DNA from: Nitrospinae bacterium AH_259_B05_G02_I21 | Lineage (GTDB): Bacteria > JADFOP01 | Direction of reading: 5' to 3' | NCBI GenBank assembly: GCA_027717595.1 | Contig: JALLOF010000003.1 | Coordinates: forward strand, 1 to 64,000 | Length of the DNA: 64,000 nucleotides | In this document: positions 62,995-64,000 of the stretch, in pieces | Numbering within the stretch: position 1 is the first letter of the stretch | How the letters are laid out: every line of letters starts with the position of its first letter | Translations under genes and position numbers: made by a program | Notes under the pieces: generated by a model | Told to the model about the DNA's origin: nothing | What the model saw: only the letters and a program-made list of their open reading frames with translations | Database searches by the model: none

Positions 62995-63290
62995 CCTTTT
63001 CGGAAGTGTCCAACCTCACGTTATGAATTGATATTGCAGGAGTTACCTGAGAATCGGCCCTTGGACGGAAGTGTGAGGTGTCTAAATGTGTCCAACAGCC
63101 CGAATTTGCGCTAAATAATTGATTTATATTCGATTATCGAGATTCATCCAATCTCGGAAATTGGACTGACGCGAAGGGAGTGTCCAATTCTTGTAAGCGA
63201 TTGATATTTAGGGGGATTGTGGGATGTAGAGACAGGGTTTACCCTGTCCGCAAAGAAAAATGGACAGCCACCCGCCTGAGGCGGGTCCCT
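62995..63290. repeat. Family-2 dispersed repeat, copy 2
   Basis: Follows copy 1 (4001-4330) block by block: gaagtgtccaacctcacgtt, then cccttggacggaagtgt, aaataattgatttatattcg, ttgatatttagggggattg, the ACAGGGTTTACCCTGT hairpin and CCGCCTGAGGCGG. It fills most of the 62889-63361 gap; nothing else is visible there. Confidence 0.65.
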
Positions 63291-63361
63291 ACATTCCCGG
63301 CTGGCCCACGCGCTGACAGACCACGGATGAGGAAGAACTCTCCAAGGTGGGGTCGGACGGC

Positions 63362-64000
63362 CTAGCGAGTGGAACGGGCCGGTGGCGTGCGGCCGACCTC
63401 GGCGAGGACGAGCTTCATGTCCTCCCAGACCTGGCGCTTCGCTTTCGGGTTGCGAAGGAGGTAGGCCGGATGGTAGGTGGGCATCACCTTGATGCCCCGC
63501 CATTCCCGAAAGGTCCCCCGCAGGTGCGAGATACCCTTGGTGATATTGAACAGCGCGCGCATGGCGGGGTTGCCGAGCGCCACGATGACCTGCGGTTGGA
63601 TGGCCGCGAGCTGCGCATCCAGGTACGGCCGGCAGGTGGCGATTTCCTCCACTGTGGGAGTCCTATTGGACGGCGGCCGGCACTTGACGGCGTTGCAGAT
63701 GTAGACGTCGCTTCGGCGCAAGCCCATGGACTCTATGATGCGGGTCAGGAGCTTGCCAGCCCGGCCCACGAACGGCTCGCCCTGCAGGTCCTCTTCCCGG
63801 CCCGGGCCCTCGCCGACAAAGACGATCTCCGCCCGGGGACTGCCCACTCCAAAGACGATCTGCGTGCGACCGGCGTGGAGCGCGCACAGGGTGCACCCCT
63901 CACAAGAAGATTCGACCTCATCGAGCGAAAGCGGGCGGCCACCACCCCCCGCAACGGCGGTACTTGGCTCGAGGACCTCGGGCGGGACCGCGTAGCCCGT
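63362..64000 (-). CDS. Uracil-DNA glycosylase, family 4 (partial, 5' end beyond the window)
   Basis: 213 codons are visible; the frame stays open to 64000. Iron-sulfur cysteines appear as CEGCTLC and in [10 protein letters not shown] and ATCRPYL. Catalytic and uracil-binding motifs are [20 protein letters not shown] (motif A type), [11 protein letters not shown] and [14 protein letters not shown] (motif B type). The 4Fe-4S type IV enzyme removes uracil from DNA. The N-terminal part begins outside the window. Confidence 0.94.
   Translation of the reverse strand, partial: TGYAVPPEVLEPSTAVAGGGGRPLSLDEVESSCEGCTLCALHAGRTQIVFGVGSPRAEIVFVGEGPGREEDLQGEPFVGRAGKLLTRIIESMGLRRSDVYICNAVKCRPPSNRTPTVEEIATCRPYLDAQLAAIQPQVIVALGNPAMRALFNITKGISHLRGTFREWRGIKVMPTYHPAYLLRNPKAKRQVWEDMKLVLAEVGRTPPARSTR

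Overview
The window is a chromosomal segment of a Gram-negative-type bacterium. Most of it is GC-rich, densely packed housekeeping DNA. The gene set points to a rod-shaped, double-membraned cell: mreBCD-mrdA-rodA, PBP1A, an LpoA-like TPR plus periplasmic-binding protein, a lipobox protein, PilM, PpiD and TatA. ADP-forming acetyl-CoA synthetase, a NfeD-FloA pair and a peroxiredoxin with an in-frame UGA (apparently selenocysteine) at its peroxidatic position suggest a deep-branching, poorly cultured lineage (NC10, Tectomicrobia, Nitrospinota or deltaproteobacterial-like). I cannot fix the phylum from the sequence alone.

Layout. 1-5 kb: a VWA-domain protein behind dnaN, a GHMP sugar kinase, a zinc-ribbon gene, then about 1.4 kb of repeats. 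5-8 kb: nfeD-floA and a third membrane gene. 8.4-11.2 kb: an AT-rich accessory patch with three unknown genes, an IS1595-type transposase and small ORFs. 11.4-15.4 kb: pyruvate kinase and a secreted subtilase with STN and HEAT-like N-terminal regions. 15.7-20.2 kb (minus strand): O-methyltransferase, Sec-peroxiredoxin, two unknown genes, and the two subunits of ADP-forming acetyl-CoA synthetase, the beta one frameshifted in a G9 run. 20.4-25.3 kb: rpmB, then rel, tatA and ppiD on the other strand. 25.4-30.9 kb: mreBCD-mrdA-rodA. 31-35.1 kb: a radical-SAM/DUF2344 protein with RNase G. 35.2-43.4 kb: rhodanese-MoeB, tRNA-Thr, menG/ubiE, a lipoprotein, class V aminotransferase-serA, purA. 43.4-49.6 kb (minus): pilM-aroB-aroQ-efp-accB-accC behind one promoter, and a site-2 protease. 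49.8-60.8 kb: khpA, an LpoA-like protein, a 1392-residue GHKL ATPase-nuclease gene of clearly lower GC content, PBP1A, rarA. 60.8-64 kb: a second IS1595-type transposase with small ORFs, tRNA-Ser(UGA), a basic microprotein, repeats, and an uracil-DNA glycosylase cut by the window edge.

Three observations stand out. (1) The peroxiredoxin at 16378-16854 reads through UGA at its first active-site cysteine, and a bacterial SECIS-like hairpin lies 16 nt downstream. (2) The GHKL ATPase with a C-terminal PD-(D/E)XK-like domain has the overall plan of plant NO VEIN or sacsin-type proteins and looks like a single-gene defence candidate. (3) A dispersed family of about 130-bp non-coding repeats sits upstream of several genes. 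In two copies (before nfeD and before pyk) it ends in a promoter followed by a similar terminator whose inner stem differs in a compensated way, suggesting a small RNA or transcription attenuator.

Functionally, the housekeeping blocks cover envelope elongation (Mre/Rod/PBP2, PBP1A with its possible activator), fatty-acid initiation (AccBC), the shikimate pathway (AroB, AroQ), serine synthesis (aminotransferase-SerA), purine synthesis (PurA), stringent response (Rel), replication (DnaN, RarA) and RNA turnover (RNase G, KhpA).
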